Assembly: GCA_026394555.1 (NCBI GenBank)
Contig: JAPKXZ010000064.1
Span: 1-56,727, forward strand
Source: Methanothrix sp.
GTDB taxonomy: Archaea; Halobacteriota; Methanosarcinia; Methanotrichales; Methanotrichaceae
Direction of reading: 5' to 3'
Length of the DNA stretch: 56,727 nucleotides
In this document: one piece after another, positions 16,411 to 24,873 of the stretch
Numbering within the stretch: position 1 is the stretch's first letter
Layout: every line of letters begins with the position of its first letter
Program-made: the position numbers and the translations under genes
The notes under the pieces: model-generated
Told to the model about the DNA's origin: nothing
Seen by the model: only the letters and a program-made list of their open reading frames with translations
Database searches by the model: none

Positions 16411-18687
16411 CTATGCCAGTTCGTTGTACCTTTTTCGGTCTTTCAGCTCCTGGCGTTTGGCGCTGTTCCATCCGCTCACAGCCTGGAGGTATCCGGTAAT
16501 TCGGCTAATGTGATCCACGTCATCCGATCCGCAGCTCGGGCACTTATCTTCCAGTCCACCTGATACCCTGGCGCATCCCAGGCATACGGTCATATCCCGG
16601 CTGAAGGTGAAGTAGCCGATCTGGGTCTCTTTGGCCAGGCGCATTCCAAAGTCCATCAGGCCCTGGGGGTCTGGGGTGGCTTCTCCCATGAAGATATGGA
16701 ATATGTTGCCGCCATCGACTATGGGGAAGAAGACATGTTCGAGCTTTGCTCTCTCGAAGATGGTCACGTCGGCGCCGGGCGGCAGATGGGTGCCGTTGGT
16801 GTAATAGACGGGCAGATCGCGCGTCTTCTGCAAATTCTTCTTCACGGCGTCCAGGTCGCCCTTGACAACCTTCTCCGCACAGTCCCGGAACTCCTCGTGG
16901 ATGAGGTCAGATACCGCGAATCGCTGGGCGGTGGTTTCCGCGGGTGTACGCGCCAGGGCAATGGTCATGCCATGCTGCAAAGATAGTTTTTTGGCGTAGA
17001 TCTCCATCTCCGTCATGGCGCGCACGGCCAGCTTCCAGGCCTCTCTGGACTCGTGCATCTGCTTTCCCGTGTGGAACTGCACCATCTCGTTGACGCCCAC
17101 CACGCCGATGGTATAGACCAGGCCCTCCAGGCCCACGGCGACAGAGCCCTTTTCGCCCGTAAGCGGGTCGCGCGGCCGCTGGGTGGCGAAGGGCATGCGG
17201 TGGTTCTTGATGATCTGGTTCATCCACTCACGCTTAACTTTGAAGATCTCCACAGAGGTGTCCATCAGCTCTCGCAGGTACTCGAAGAGCAGCTCGTCGT
17301 CACCCCTCGCCAGGTAAGCGGCGCGAGGACAGTTGAGGGATACCACCTGCCAGGAGCCCATGGAGAAGTGCTTGCCGTCTTTGAAGTACAGCTTGTCCTC
17401 AAACTGGCTGTCGCTGTCATAAGTGGCCGCGAACTGGTAGGCACAACATTGATAGCATGATATTCCTTCGCCTGCACCGCGGTAAGCGGGAAGCTGGTTG
17501 TCAAAGTAAGGTGTGCCGTACTCAGCGGCCAGCTTAAAGGTCAAAAGATATAGCTGCTGGTAGGTGGGCAGATCCGGATGGGCGGCATTGAAGGCCTCGT
17601 CCTCCTTCATGAAGTCCGGCTCAATGCTGATCTCAGGCTTGGGGAAGTTGAAGGGCTTGCCCCAGTAGTCACCGGCCAGCATGACCTCCATGAGGGCTTT
17701 GAAGGCTAAACGGACCTCGCGCTCGAACTGGCCGTAGGTCTTCAGGGGTGCCTCAGGTGATGAGCCGTTCCAGACCTTCCCCGCGTAAACGGCGGGCTTG
17801 TCCCGCCACAGTTTGGGAACTCCCGGCGTGAGCTGCACCGAGGAGAAGACGAGCTGGCCGCCGCGAGCAACCATCATCTGTGTCATCTCGTAGACGAACA
17901 TCTGCATGAGCTGCACGATCTCGGCGTAGCTCTTGCTCTCAAAGTAGGGGGCGATGAAGGTGAGGAAGTTGTAGAAGCCCTGCCCTCCCGCGAAATTGGT
18001 CTGGGCGCTGCCCAGGGCTTTTACAGCGTGCAGCATGGCCACCTCCGGTTTCTTAGCAGGACCGGCAACGCTGGCTTTGGTGCCCAGACCATCGGGCATC
18101 AGGCCGTAGTATAAGAAATAACGCAGATCCCAATCTTGGCAGAACGGCCTGGTCCCGAAGTACTCCAGATCGTGGATGTGCAGATCTCCAGCCAGGTGGC
18201 GATCGGCAAGATGGGGGGGCAGCAGCAGCAGGTATTGCTCCTTGCTGATCTTGTCTGCCTTCTTCTTGTGGCTGGTCTCGGCATTTTCCTGGAGGTTGGC
18301 ATTCTCCTTGGACTCAAAACCCGTACCGATGTCGATGAGATGGGCATCGTAGACCGGAGTTCCCACGCGAGTGCAGATGTTGCGCCACTCCGTGTGGTGC
18401 CTCTCTAAGAGGACCACATTCATGATCTCGCGCACGAGGGGGCCGCTCAGGTACTGGACGTTCATCCATCGCACCCGGCGCTCCACCTCTTTGGCGATGT
18501 CCTGGGCCTCTTCCTCAGTAATTCCCGGCTCTTTGTAAAATTGTTCAGATAGCTTTGTCTCCTTGAGCAGCTGCTTGGCTATGGCCTCTCTATCCCAGTC
18601 CAGCAGATGGCCGTCCGTAGTCCTAACCCTGGGCATAACAGAAACGGCCAAACCTTCCAGTGTCTGCTGCACAATTCTGCTGCTCAA
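16411..18687 (-). CDS. nrdD: Anaerobic ribonucleoside-triphosphate reductase
   Basis: This 758-residue class III reductase makes dNTPs using a glycyl radical. It begins with an ATP-cone (VRTTDGHLLDWDREAIAKQL, residues about 20-110), has a long barrel domain (GGQGFYNFLTFIAPY, YGTPYFDNQLPAYRGAGEG, CYQCCAY), and ends with a zinc site CLGC...CPSCG and the radical loop RITGYLQAVSGWNSAKRQEL. The glycine of RITGYL is the radical site. The start is TTG, with GAGGGGATG upstream; a GTG four codons on is an alternative. The activase nrdG is not within the window. Oxygen-sensitive chemistry agrees with a strict anaerobe. No intein is present. Confidence 0.96.
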   Translation of the reverse strand: MSSRIVQQTLEGLAVSVMPRVRTTDGHLLDWDREAIAKQLLKETKLSEQFYKEPGITEEEAQDIAKEVERRVRWMNVQYLSGPLVREIMNVVLLERHHTEWRNICTRVGTPVYDAHLIDIGTGFESKENANLQENAETSHKKKADKISKEQYLLLLPPHLADRHLAGDLHIHDLEYFGTRPFCQDWDLRYFLYYGLMPDGLGTKASVAGPAKKPEVAMLHAVKALGSAQTNFAGGQGFYNFLTFIAPYFESKSYAEIVQLMQMFVYEMTQMMVARGGQLVFSSVQLTPGVPKLWRDKPAVYAGKVWNGSSPEAPLKTYGQFEREVRLAFKALMEVMLAGDYWGKPFNFPKPEISIEPDFMKEDEAFNAAHPDLPTYQQLYLLTFKLAAEYGTPYFDNQLPAYRGAGEGISCYQCCAYQFAATYDSDSQFEDKLYFKDGKHFSMGSWQVVSLNCPRAAYLARGDDELLFEYLRELMDTSVEIFKVKREWMNQIIKNHRMPFATQRPRDPLTGEKGSVAVGLEGLVYTIGVVGVNEMVQFHTGKQMHESREAWKLAVRAMTEMEIYAKKLSLQHGMTIALARTPAETTAQRFAVSDLIHEEFRDCAEKVVKGDLDAVKKNLQKTRDLPVYYTNGTHLPPGADVTIFERAKLEHVFFPIVDGGNIFHIFMGEATPDPQGLMDFGMRLAKETQIGYFTFSRDMTVCLGCARVSGGLEDKCPSCGSDDVDHISRITGYLQAVSGWNSAKRQELKDRKRYNELA

Positions 18688-18840
18688 CGCCCATCCCCTC
18701 TACCATAAAGCAACATAACTCATCCTCTTCGCAATCAACTTATTATACCAGTATTTCACCTATGGTTTATTCGCGTTTCGCTCCGAACTCCATCAAAATC
18801 TTTCTATAGGTATATCATCTCGAGGTAATAAGCTGATCGG

Positions 18841-19008
18841 GTGAAATCTGCGCCAGGAAATATTAAACCCAATCGTGCACGGGGCGAAAGTAATCTGTCC
18901 TGCAATACGAAAACTATTTCTCACTTAAAAAATCATGTCGAATTCGATCACCACGAGGAGTTCGCAAAAGATGCCAGCAAGATAATCGGGTCACTTGTCG
19001 TGGCATGA
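18841..19008 (+). CDS. Possible 55-residue small protein
   Basis: In the 346-base gap between nrdD and the superoxide dismutase (both on the other strand), a GTG at 18841 opens a 55-residue frame containing NHVEFDHHEEFAKDASKIIG. A TATA-like AGGTATATC lies about 28 bases before the GTG, which would suit a leaderless message. There is no recognised family and the frame could be chance. Otherwise I see nothing in this gap except the nrdD upstream region. Confidence 0.22.
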   Translation: MKSAPGNIKPNRARGESNLSCNTKTISHLKNHVEFDHHEEFAKDASKIIGSLVVA

Positions 19009-19033
19009 ATCCCAGTTTTTAAAAAAATATTTT

Positions 19034-19648
19034 TTATTTAATTATCGCCTCTAGCCTCTTATTAACTTCATCCCAATTCACTATGTTCCAGAAGGCCTCC
19101 ACGAACTTGGGCCTCTCGTTCTTGTAGTCCAGATAGTAGGCATGCTCCCAGACATCCAGGACCATAAGAATGCGAAACATGGGGTAAACGTTCACATTAT
19201 GCTTTTCGATCTGCATGATCAGCGGCCTGCCGGTCATGCCGCACCAGGCGAGCGCCGCCCAGCCCGAGCCTTCTGTGCTGGCGGCCGCCGCAGAAAACTC
19301 CTTCTTGAAGCGCTCGAAGGATCCGAACTCATTCTTCAGGACGTCCGCCAGAGCGCCGACTGGCTCCTTGCCGGCCTTTGCCGCCGGGGCCAGATTTTGC
19401 CAGAAGAGGCTGTGCAGAACATGGCCTCCTGCCTGGAAGGACAGTTCCTTTAGGGTGGCTTTCATGTCCACGTCGGTCCCCGTCTGGCGGGCCTTTTCCA
19501 GTCTCTCCAGGATGGCGTTGGCCCCATTCACGTAGGCGGCATGGTGCTTGTCATGATGCAGACGCAGCTGTGCCTCGGAGATAAACGGCTCAAGGGCATT
19601 GTAGGTATAGGGTAGCTCCGGCAGGGAATATAATTTCTTATCAGACAT
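19034..19648 (-). CDS. sod: Iron/manganese superoxide dismutase
   Basis: A 204-residue enzyme converting superoxide to oxygen and peroxide. The metal ligands are visible: H31 in [11 protein letters not shown]79 in [11 protein letters not shown]166 and H170 in [12 protein letters not shown]. Archaeal members are usually iron-dependent or cambialistic tetramers; the metal cannot be fixed from sequence alone. It follows an FMN reductase gene on the same strand after a 54-base gap, suggesting a small oxidative-stress operon. Confidence 0.96.
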   Translation of the reverse strand: MSDKKLYSLPELPYTYNALEPFISEAQLRLHHDKHHAAYVNGANAILERLEKARQTGTDVDMKATLKELSFQAGGHVLHSLFWQNLAPAAKAGKEPVGALADVLKNEFGSFERFKKEFSAAAASTEGSGWAALAWCGMTGRPLIMQIEKHNVNVYPMFRILMVLDVWEHAYYLDYKNERPKFVEAFWNIVNWDEVNKRLEAIIK

Positions 19649-19702
19649 ACAATCTCACCTTTGGTAAAAGCAATATAACGCATTCTATTTAGCTTTTCTT
19701 TC

Positions 19703-20257
19703 TCAATAACTCTCACTAGAAGTCTCCCGCCCAGCCTTCAGCGCCCTGGCGTACCAGATCAGCTCCTCTAAAAGCCTCTTTGCCTGGCCGTGCTGCGAAT
19801 TTCCTTTCAGAAGGCCTGCCTCATCAAACAGCTCCTGAACCCTGGGAAAGTGCACTGCTTCGCCGGTGGGAACCATGTGAAAGGCCAGGCAGACCTGGCG
19901 CAGTTGCTCGACCATGCGCGTCCCGCCCCAGGTTCCAGAGGAGACGCCGCAGATGCCTACCGGTTTATGGGCATATTGGGAAAAGAGCATATCCAGCAGC
20001 ATCTTCAGCTCGCCGGGATAGCCGTGGTTATACTCGGGTGAGACTATGATGAAGCCGTCGGCGCGCCTGGCTTTCTCAGCGAGATTTAGGGCCGGCTGGC
20101 TTTTTTCCGTGTTGTCCGTGGCCTCCAGACGATAGTCTCGCACGTCTATGATCTCGCACTCAAGACCTGCCTCCCGGGCTTTTTGCAGCATGAATTGGGC
20201 CGCTTTTTCGGACTGGCGGCCCAGTCTGGCTGTGCCCAGGATTACGGGGATGTACAT
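19703..20257 (-). CDS. NADPH-dependent FMN reductase-like flavoprotein
   Basis: A 184-residue flavodoxin-fold protein: the phosphate-binding loop is GTARLGRQSEKAA (residues 8-20), and the flavin site is IIVSPEYNHGYPGELKMLLD with the typical PEYN, followed by KPVGICGVSSGTWGGTR. These enzymes reduce FMN, quinones or metals with NAD(P)H. It lies directly upstream of superoxide dismutase on the same strand, so a role in oxygen or radical defence is plausible (inference). Confidence 0.88.
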   Translation of the reverse strand: MYIPVILGTARLGRQSEKAAQFMLQKAREAGLECEIIDVRDYRLEATDNTEKSQPALNLAEKARRADGFIIVSPEYNHGYPGELKMLLDMLFSQYAHKPVGICGVSSGTWGGTRMVEQLRQVCLAFHMVPTGEAVHFPRVQELFDEAGLLKGNSQHGQAKRLLEELIWYARALKAGRETSSESY

Positions 20258-20275
20258 TGTATCTTGATACTATCA

Positions 20276-20658
20276 CTATTGCTTTTTATGTTTTTCCTTG
20301 CTCTTAAACGACGGGAACTTTAGCAGCAGCCATAATGTCCTTATCCTTACGCATCCGGCCCAATCGGTCACAGGTAGCGCAGGGCCTGGGTGGTGATCCT
20401 CGTCATAATCGAGAACTATGGTTATTCCTGCATGGCCTGGTCAAACTCATCCCGGTATCTAGCCACGCCCGACACGTCTTCCATCGCTGCTTTGTCCAAT
20501 ATCAAGATCAAGAAGGCTTCGTTTGGAACTCCATCCCACTGGCTGCAAATGAGGCGTGAAAGATCCTCTGGCGAATCTAATTTGATACCATAAGCATGAT
20601 CACCAGGAAAAGGGCCGGGCGTTTGACGATTTCTCCCGGCTTCCTTCTCCTGAAAAAA
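20276..20658 (-). pseudogene. Remains of one or two genes broken by frame changes
   Basis: Two consecutive minus-strand frames look coding but have no start codon. The first (20422-20658) reads PGDHAYGIKLDSPEDLSRLI and, after CSQWDGVPNEAFLIL, ends ARYRDEFDQAMQE. The second (20276-20441) reads HAGITIVLDYDEDHHPGPAL and ends in a lysine-rich tail. An AGGAGAAGG ribosome-site-like motif precedes the first, but no ATG, GTG or TTG follows in frame until deep inside. The ITIVLDYDED strand recalls a TOPRIM-like or DUF3226-type acidic motif, weak evidence only. A frameshift near 20425-20445 would join the pieces. Confidence 0.4.
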
Positions 20659-20689
20659 TTATAGGTTTTTCATAAAAATATCTTAGTAT

Positions 20690-20720
20690 ACCGGGAAGTG
20701 CTCTCTGTAAGCTTCCCGGT
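20690..20720. repeat. Perfect inverted repeat (hairpin)
   Basis: ACCGGGAAG (20690-20698) and CTTCCCGGT (20712-20720) form a perfect 9-bp stem with a 13-base loop in the noncoding stretch 20660-20960. No T-tract follows on either side, so it is not an obvious terminator; it may be an operator or structured RNA end. The rest of the stretch shows no gene. Confidence 0.5.
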
Positions 20721-20960
20721 CCTCTCCTCTCTCTAAGATAATAATTCATGGCTTTATGGAAGAGGGCCATGGTCATGCATCAATTCGGTATCGTTAAGTT
20801 ACCTCCAAAGGTTGCCATACTTGCCGATGCTTAAACATTTTAGTTGGTTCTTTATCGCTTCAGTAGGTCCCTTTCTCAGCTTTATGAAAATAGTGAGCAG
20901 CTATTTATAGATTCTCTGTTATTTCGAAAATGTGAATTTGATGGAGGGACGATTGCAGGC

Positions 20961-21413
20961 ATGTCTAGACAATCCGATGAGGATATTAGAAAAATAAGAA
21001 GCGAACTTGAAGCAGCTAGAAGAGAAAGAGAAGCTGAAACAAACGCTCAATCCAATGAGGCTATTGCCGGGGCTATTAAATATTTTGTAATTTTTATAGT
21101 ACTTATACTTTATGCAATAGCAAAGCCAATCCGTGGTATGTTTTCTCCTCGAATAAATCGGATTTTAGACATTACCGGTATTAGCTTGCTTCTTATCGGT
21201 TCTGCAATGATCTATGTATTGTGGTCTTTGTCTAACTATCCAATCAACTATCCACACAACATGTTTTATAGCTTATATCAAAGCAGCGTGTTTTGGCATA
21301 GGTATGAAACTACATACGGGGGGTATGGTGTTTATATCTTAATTGTGGGTATCCTCTTATGCATTACTTCTCCTCATCATTCTGATTTGATGAAGAGGTT
21401 AGCAGAGGGATAA
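20961..21413 (+). CDS. Membrane protein with N-terminal coiled coil
   Basis: From the ATG at 20961 (MSRQSDEDIRKIRSELEAAR) the protein is about 150 residues: a charged coiled coil of some 30 residues, then three predicted membrane helices (YFVIFIVLILYAI, ITGISLLLIGSAMIYVLWSL, YGVYILIVGILLCI). The frame is open upstream to 20844, but GGAGG ahead of 20961 favours the short form. No family recognised. The gene is AT-rich relative to the housekeeping parts of the window and lies in an accessory stretch. Confidence 0.6.
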   Translation: MSRQSDEDIRKIRSELEAARREREAETNAQSNEAIAGAIKYFVIFIVLILYAIAKPIRGMFSPRINRILDITGISLLLIGSAMIYVLWSLSNYPINYPHNMFYSLYQSSVFWHRYETTYGGYGVYILIVGILLCITSPHHSDLMKRLAEG

Positions 21414-21567
21414 AACTGTTGCCAATGGCAACAGCTCCTTTTGTGAGTAGGCCAAAGCTCCAAAATGCTATTAAGATAGAACCATTATCCGAAGACGTAA
21501 AAAGAACTAAAAGTAAGAAGAGCTAAAATCGGCTTTCTCTGCATTGAGACTCTCCATATCATCCAGG

Positions 21568-22416
21568 TTATCCCTGCCCAATAGCTGATTTAAGGAGACC
21601 AATTAAAAACAATCCACCAAATAGTATAATAACCCATTTGATTATTTCTACCGTCTTGGACACATACTTCTTCATCTTGTTAATAGGGGGTTCATCGCCA
21701 TAGATCTCACAGGTGACTCCATTGATCAGGTTACGATAGATCCTGTCTTTGTGTGAGTAGGATAAAACAAACATTGGCAAGAGGGCAAAGGTTGAGGTAT
21801 TGTATGTCACTTTGGTACTACATCCTCTAAGCCTTTCAACCTCATATTTACAGGCTTGCGTTTCTAGCTCATTTATACGTCTATTGCAGGTGTCTTTAGC
21901 TCCCATCTTACTCAGATCTGTTGCCAGTACTTGCAACCCTTCCAGGTACGATTCATCATAGCTCTTAAAATCCAATTGCCTAAACTTCAGAGCCTCTATT
22001 TCATTCTGTGTGATCTCTCCAGATGTTGATACCGGAACTAAGTAGTTGTCGTAATGATTGCCCGAAACTGATTCCCATACCGTACGATATTTTGTAACTG
22101 CAACTTGCTTAGATTCATAAACACCGGGGCCGGACTTGGTTTCCCAATCAGTATATGGCTCTTCATGACTTACTTCTCCATGCCATGCACTCTCGGCTGA
22201 CACTTCAAACAACCAAACAGGTACCCAACATCCCTTGATCTTCTCTAGGCTACTGTCAATATCAAAATCATCTTGGAGGTGTTTTTCCTTTTCAACCCAA
22301 CTTTTGTAATGATTTCCTGCCTCCTTTACGGACATCTGAAACTTAACAATTGATGGCCTTGCTTCCTCCATCGCTTTTCCTGTCCCCGTTGACAAAGGGG
22401 ATACGTGTGTTTCCAT
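21568..22416 (-). CDS. Membrane-anchored conserved protein, paralogue 1
   Basis: This 282-residue protein has one C-terminal membrane helix (IIKWVIILFGGLFLIGLLKS). The body carries IKGCWVPVWLFEVSAESAW, NHYDNYLVPVST and, just before the helix, LLPMFVLSYSHKDRIYRNLI, NGVTCEIYGDEPP. The pattern (a vP.WLFev strand, then LLP...Y.yk...y..liNG.tgeiyG.) is shared with widespread uncharacterised zinc-ribbon proteins, but the N-terminal zinc ribbon they usually have is missing. A close paralogue lies at 23288-24100. GGAGGGAG precedes the ATG, and the leader is nearly the same as that of the paralogue. Function unknown. Confidence 0.65.
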   Translation of the reverse strand: METHVSPLSTGTGKAMEEARPSIVKFQMSVKEAGNHYKSWVEKEKHLQDDFDIDSSLEKIKGCWVPVWLFEVSAESAWHGEVSHEEPYTDWETKSGPGVYESKQVAVTKYRTVWESVSGNHYDNYLVPVSTSGEITQNEIEALKFRQLDFKSYDESYLEGLQVLATDLSKMGAKDTCNRRINELETQACKYEVERLRGCSTKVTYNTSTFALLPMFVLSYSHKDRIYRNLINGVTCEIYGDEPPINKMKKYVSKTVEIIKWVIILFGGLFLIGLLKSAIGQG

Positions 22417-22474
22417 CTTAATCTCCCTCCTACCAATTCATAGATAGGTAGATCTAACAAAAAGCTTTTGGGTC
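22417..22474 (-). repeat. Duplicated 5' leader, copy 1
   Basis: The ~50 bases before the ATG at 22416 match those before the ATG at 24100: AAGCTTTT, AGATCTACC, ATGAATT, then GGTAGGAGGGAGA in one and AGTAGGAGGGAGA in the other. The gene duplication therefore included the leader and ribosome binding site, and perhaps the promoter. Confidence 0.7.
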
Positions 22475-22575
22475 TATACCTTGCCAAAGTTTGGTCTTGG
22501 TTATGTTTGGGGCTGAAGTCCCTAAGGACTCTCAACCTACTCCCTTTTATAACTGAGTCAATCTATGGAGATAAC

Positions 22576-23151
22576 ATGCCAGAAGACCGATTGATGATCT
22601 TTATTGACGGTTCAAACCTTGATGGTGGAGCTAGTGGATTGGGTAAACAAGTTGATTGCATTAAATTGGTGAAAGTGCTATCTGAGGGCCGGAAGCTAAA
22701 GAGGGCATACTACTATGGATCAATTCATCCCAACCCAAATAATGATGAAGTAATAGCAGCAAGCGTTAACAAGAAATGGGGCTTCTATCACATGCTGGAG
22801 TATAATGGACTCAAAACCAAGATCATTCCAAGGAGAAAAAGGAACTCTGAGTTCACATGCGAAGGCTGCAACCACGTTACCATCAGTGAAACGTTCATCG
22901 AGAAAGGCGTGGACATTGCTTTAGCGTCGGATGTTCTATCCCTGGCAACAGCAAAGGCCTATGACGTGGCTATTATCGTATCAGGGGATTTTGATTTTCA
23001 CCAGGTAATAGACGACGTTCAAAGGCAAGGGCTAATTGTGGAAGTAGCATACTTCCAAAGTCAGGGTATCAATAGAGAGATGATCAGGCTATCAGATCGG
23101 TTCATTGATTTAGAGATGATCATAAGCCAAATTGAACGTGATAAAAGGTAA
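22576..23151 (+). CDS. NYN-domain (LabA/DUF88-type) nuclease
   Basis: A 191-residue PIN-like NYN protein. The acidic active-site set is visible: D11 in FIDGSNL, D113 in EKGVDIALASD with D119, and D138/D140 in IIVSGDFDFHQVI. The family members are metal-dependent ribonucleases. A C95-x-x-C98 pair with H100 may bind metal in an insertion. The ATG at 22576 has GGAG five bases upstream. It is transcribed divergently from paralogue 1 and towards paralogue 2, placing the nuclease between two related membrane proteins. Whether they work together is inference. Confidence 0.88.
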   Translation: MPEDRLMIFIDGSNLDGGASGLGKQVDCIKLVKVLSEGRKLKRAYYYGSIHPNPNNDEVIAASVNKKWGFYHMLEYNGLKTKIIPRRKRNSEFTCEGCNHVTISETFIEKGVDIALASDVLSLATAKAYDVAIIVSGDFDFHQVIDDVQRQGLIVEVAYFQSQGINREMIRLSDRFIDLEMIISQIERDKR

Positions 23152-23160
23152 TTAATCCAG

Positions 23161-23205
23161 GCGGCATAGCGGTTATCCGCCATTTGCATGGGGATAGAAT
23201 CCCCG
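23161..23205. repeat. Two adjacent hairpins after the NYN gene
   Basis: GGCGG and CCGCC (23161-23182) pair around a 12-base loop, and GGGGAT-AGA-ATCCCC (23191-23205) is a perfect 6-bp stem with a 3-base loop. They stand between convergent genes and may serve as a transcription end. A further near-palindrome, ACGGTAACCGT, follows at about 23232. Confidence 0.45.
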
Positions 23206-23287
23206 CCGCCCGTGAGCTGTTAACAGTTATTACGGTAACCGTTATCCGATAAAAAGATTTTGGTATCCCTTCAGCCGGTCCTAAAAG

Positions 23288-24100
23288 CTATCGATTCTGA
23301 GAAATTATGAAGTAGACGAATGCAACCACAGCCACAACTAATGCTGCAATGACTAAAAGCTTTTTGATCCAGTCAACGGGGACTTTGCCATAGACCTCAC
23401 CAGTTAGTCCATTGATCTGATTGCTGTAAGGCTTATCTTTATATGTATAGCTCAAGCCGAATATCGGCAAGAGAACAAGGCTAGAGAAATTAAACGTCGA
23501 TTGAGGATTGTAATCATTCAGTTGTGCAACCAGCTTTTTACATTCCTTATGCTCTGAATCTCCAATACGTCTATTACAGATGTCACTGGCATCGGAGTAA
23601 TTTAGTTCCGCTTCCACCACATCCCATTCAACCAAGCGTGTGGCATCATATTTTTGCAGTTCCGATACCTCAAACGGCCATTTCTCTATTTCCGCTTGAG
23701 TTATGTCATTGGATGCAGGCACTAAAATACGATAGTTTTGTCGATGAACACCATGCATAGGTTTCCACACAGGGTAAGGTTCGCTATCTACGTAATCTAC
23801 ATAATTGTGTGTTGCGTGATCGTACTTTGTTTTAGTTACCGTACGATAATGTGTCTCGTTATATCCACCCCTCCAATCGCTCTTTGCAGATACCTCAAAT
23901 AGCCAAATAGGGACATAAATTCCTTTGATCTTATCTAAATTGCCAGCAATATCGAGATCTTTGGGAACAAAGCTTTTTGTGCCAATCCAATCACGGTAAT
24001 GATTTACGGCATCTTCTCTAGATATCTGAAATTTGGCGATAAATGGCTTTTCCTCCTCTATCGTTTTCCCCGTTGGCAAAGTTGGCACATTACTTTCCAT
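23288..24100 (-). CDS. Membrane-anchored conserved protein, paralogue 2
   Basis: A 270-residue paralogue of the protein at 21568-22416: LDKIKGIYVPIWLFEVSAKS, then RQNYRILVPASNDITQAEIE, LLPIFGLSYTYKDKPYSNQI, NGLTGEVYGKVP, and a single C-terminal membrane helix (LVIAALVVAVVAFVYFII). The conserved cysteines in DICNRRIG and KECKK are shared with paralogue 1 (DTCNRRIN, QACKY). The same leader and GGAGGGAG ribosome site precede the ATG. The C-terminal anchor with a large preceding domain suggests a membrane-bound binding protein; no enzyme motif is seen. Confidence 0.65.
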   Translation of the reverse strand: MESNVPTLPTGKTIEEEKPFIAKFQISREDAVNHYRDWIGTKSFVPKDLDIAGNLDKIKGIYVPIWLFEVSAKSDWRGGYNETHYRTVTKTKYDHATHNYVDYVDSEPYPVWKPMHGVHRQNYRILVPASNDITQAEIEKWPFEVSELQKYDATRLVEWDVVEAELNYSDASDICNRRIGDSEHKECKKLVAQLNDYNPQSTFNFSSLVLLPIFGLSYTYKDKPYSNQINGLTGEVYGKVPVDWIKKLLVIAALVVAVVAFVYFIISQNR

Positions 24101-24149
24101 CTTTGTCTCCCTCCTACTAATTCATGGATGGGTAGATCTAGTGAAAAGC

Positions 24150-24350
24150 TTTGGGGTAGTCATAAAAGTTTACTTTGACATCTACCCTGAGAAGAGTTAG
24201 CTGCTATTGAAATTGATCTTTTAAACTGATCTGAGAAGATATCTACAGCTAGATGCTATGCCTCTATGCCCTTCTTTGGGCCACAGGAGAGGAGAAGTTA
24301 GGCCATGTTCAGGTTATCCTTTAGGGTAGTCAATGTCAAAGTTTATTGGG
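24150..24350. repeat. Repeated motif pair in a gene-free stretch
   Basis: GGGTAGTCATAAAAGTTTA (near 24153) recurs as GGGTAGTCAATGTCAAAGTT (near 24325). In addition, TTTACTTTGACAT followed by CTACCC (near 24170-24188) is close to the reverse complement of the second copy. The ~200 bases between hold no gene. This could be a short nonautonomous element, but the repeats are imperfect and no target duplication was identified. Confidence 0.3.
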
Positions 24351-24477
24351 CTGATAGTGGTCTTAGCCTCAGATAGACGTACTTCCCCTTCTTGATGGTC
24401 TCAAATCTTCCATCGGCCATGCAGATTTTATAGAGAACATGGGCCAACTGACGGCTCTTCAGGTTTAGCCATCCGTG
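24343..24477 (-). pseudogene. C-terminal gene fragment fused behind a broken acetyltransferase
   Basis: A 44-codon minus-strand frame without a start reads LNLKSRQLAHVLYKICMADG, then RFETIKKGKYVYLRLRPLS before TAA. It looks like the C-terminus of a winged-helix-like or DNA-binding protein, but I do not recognise it. The acetyltransferase frame runs into it out of phase, so this marks a rearrangement junction at about 24470-24490. Confidence 0.35.
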
Positions 24478-24869
24478 CTATGTATGGAGGCGCACGCAAA
24501 GCCGAAGCGGGGATAGTACACCACATGTCCGAGCACGATGATAAAGGGACAATCCCGGCTCCTCAGCATCTCGATGCCCCGTTTGACGAGTTGTGCGCCA
24601 ATGCCCTGGCGCTGCCGCTCCGCAAGGACGGCCACGGGCGCCAGGCCCATACCCTCCGTTGTCTTTGTGTCGCCTTCAATTTTGGCAGGGGAGAAGTGGA
24701 TGTGGCCTACAACCTCATCGTTCTCAAGGGCAACCAATGAGAGAAAGCCGGGACTGTTTTTTTGCAGCTTATCAACTATTTCGGCCTCCGACGGCTGGTC
24801 GAAGGCTTTTTCGTTCACGGCACGGACCGATTCTCAATCCTTTTCTCTCTCCTCACTAATGATGATCAT
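24465..24869 (-). pseudogene. Broken GNAT acetyltransferase
   Basis: The reading frame encodes a GNAT-family N-acetyltransferase core: VALENDEVVGHIHFSPAKIE, LAPVAVLAERQRQGIGAQLV (the acetyl-CoA loop RQRQGIG), and IIVLGHVVYYPRFGF. From the natural ATG at 24869 (MIIISEEREKD) a TGA at 24834-24836 interrupts just before ESVRAVNEKAF, where relatives read DIE-like residues. Only a GTG at 24818 allows a shortened 117-residue product. The C-terminus also ends abruptly after RFGF, where family members continue for about 40 residues. Both ends damaged, so a pseudogene is the best reading. Confidence 0.7.
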
Positions 24870-24873
24870 GTCT

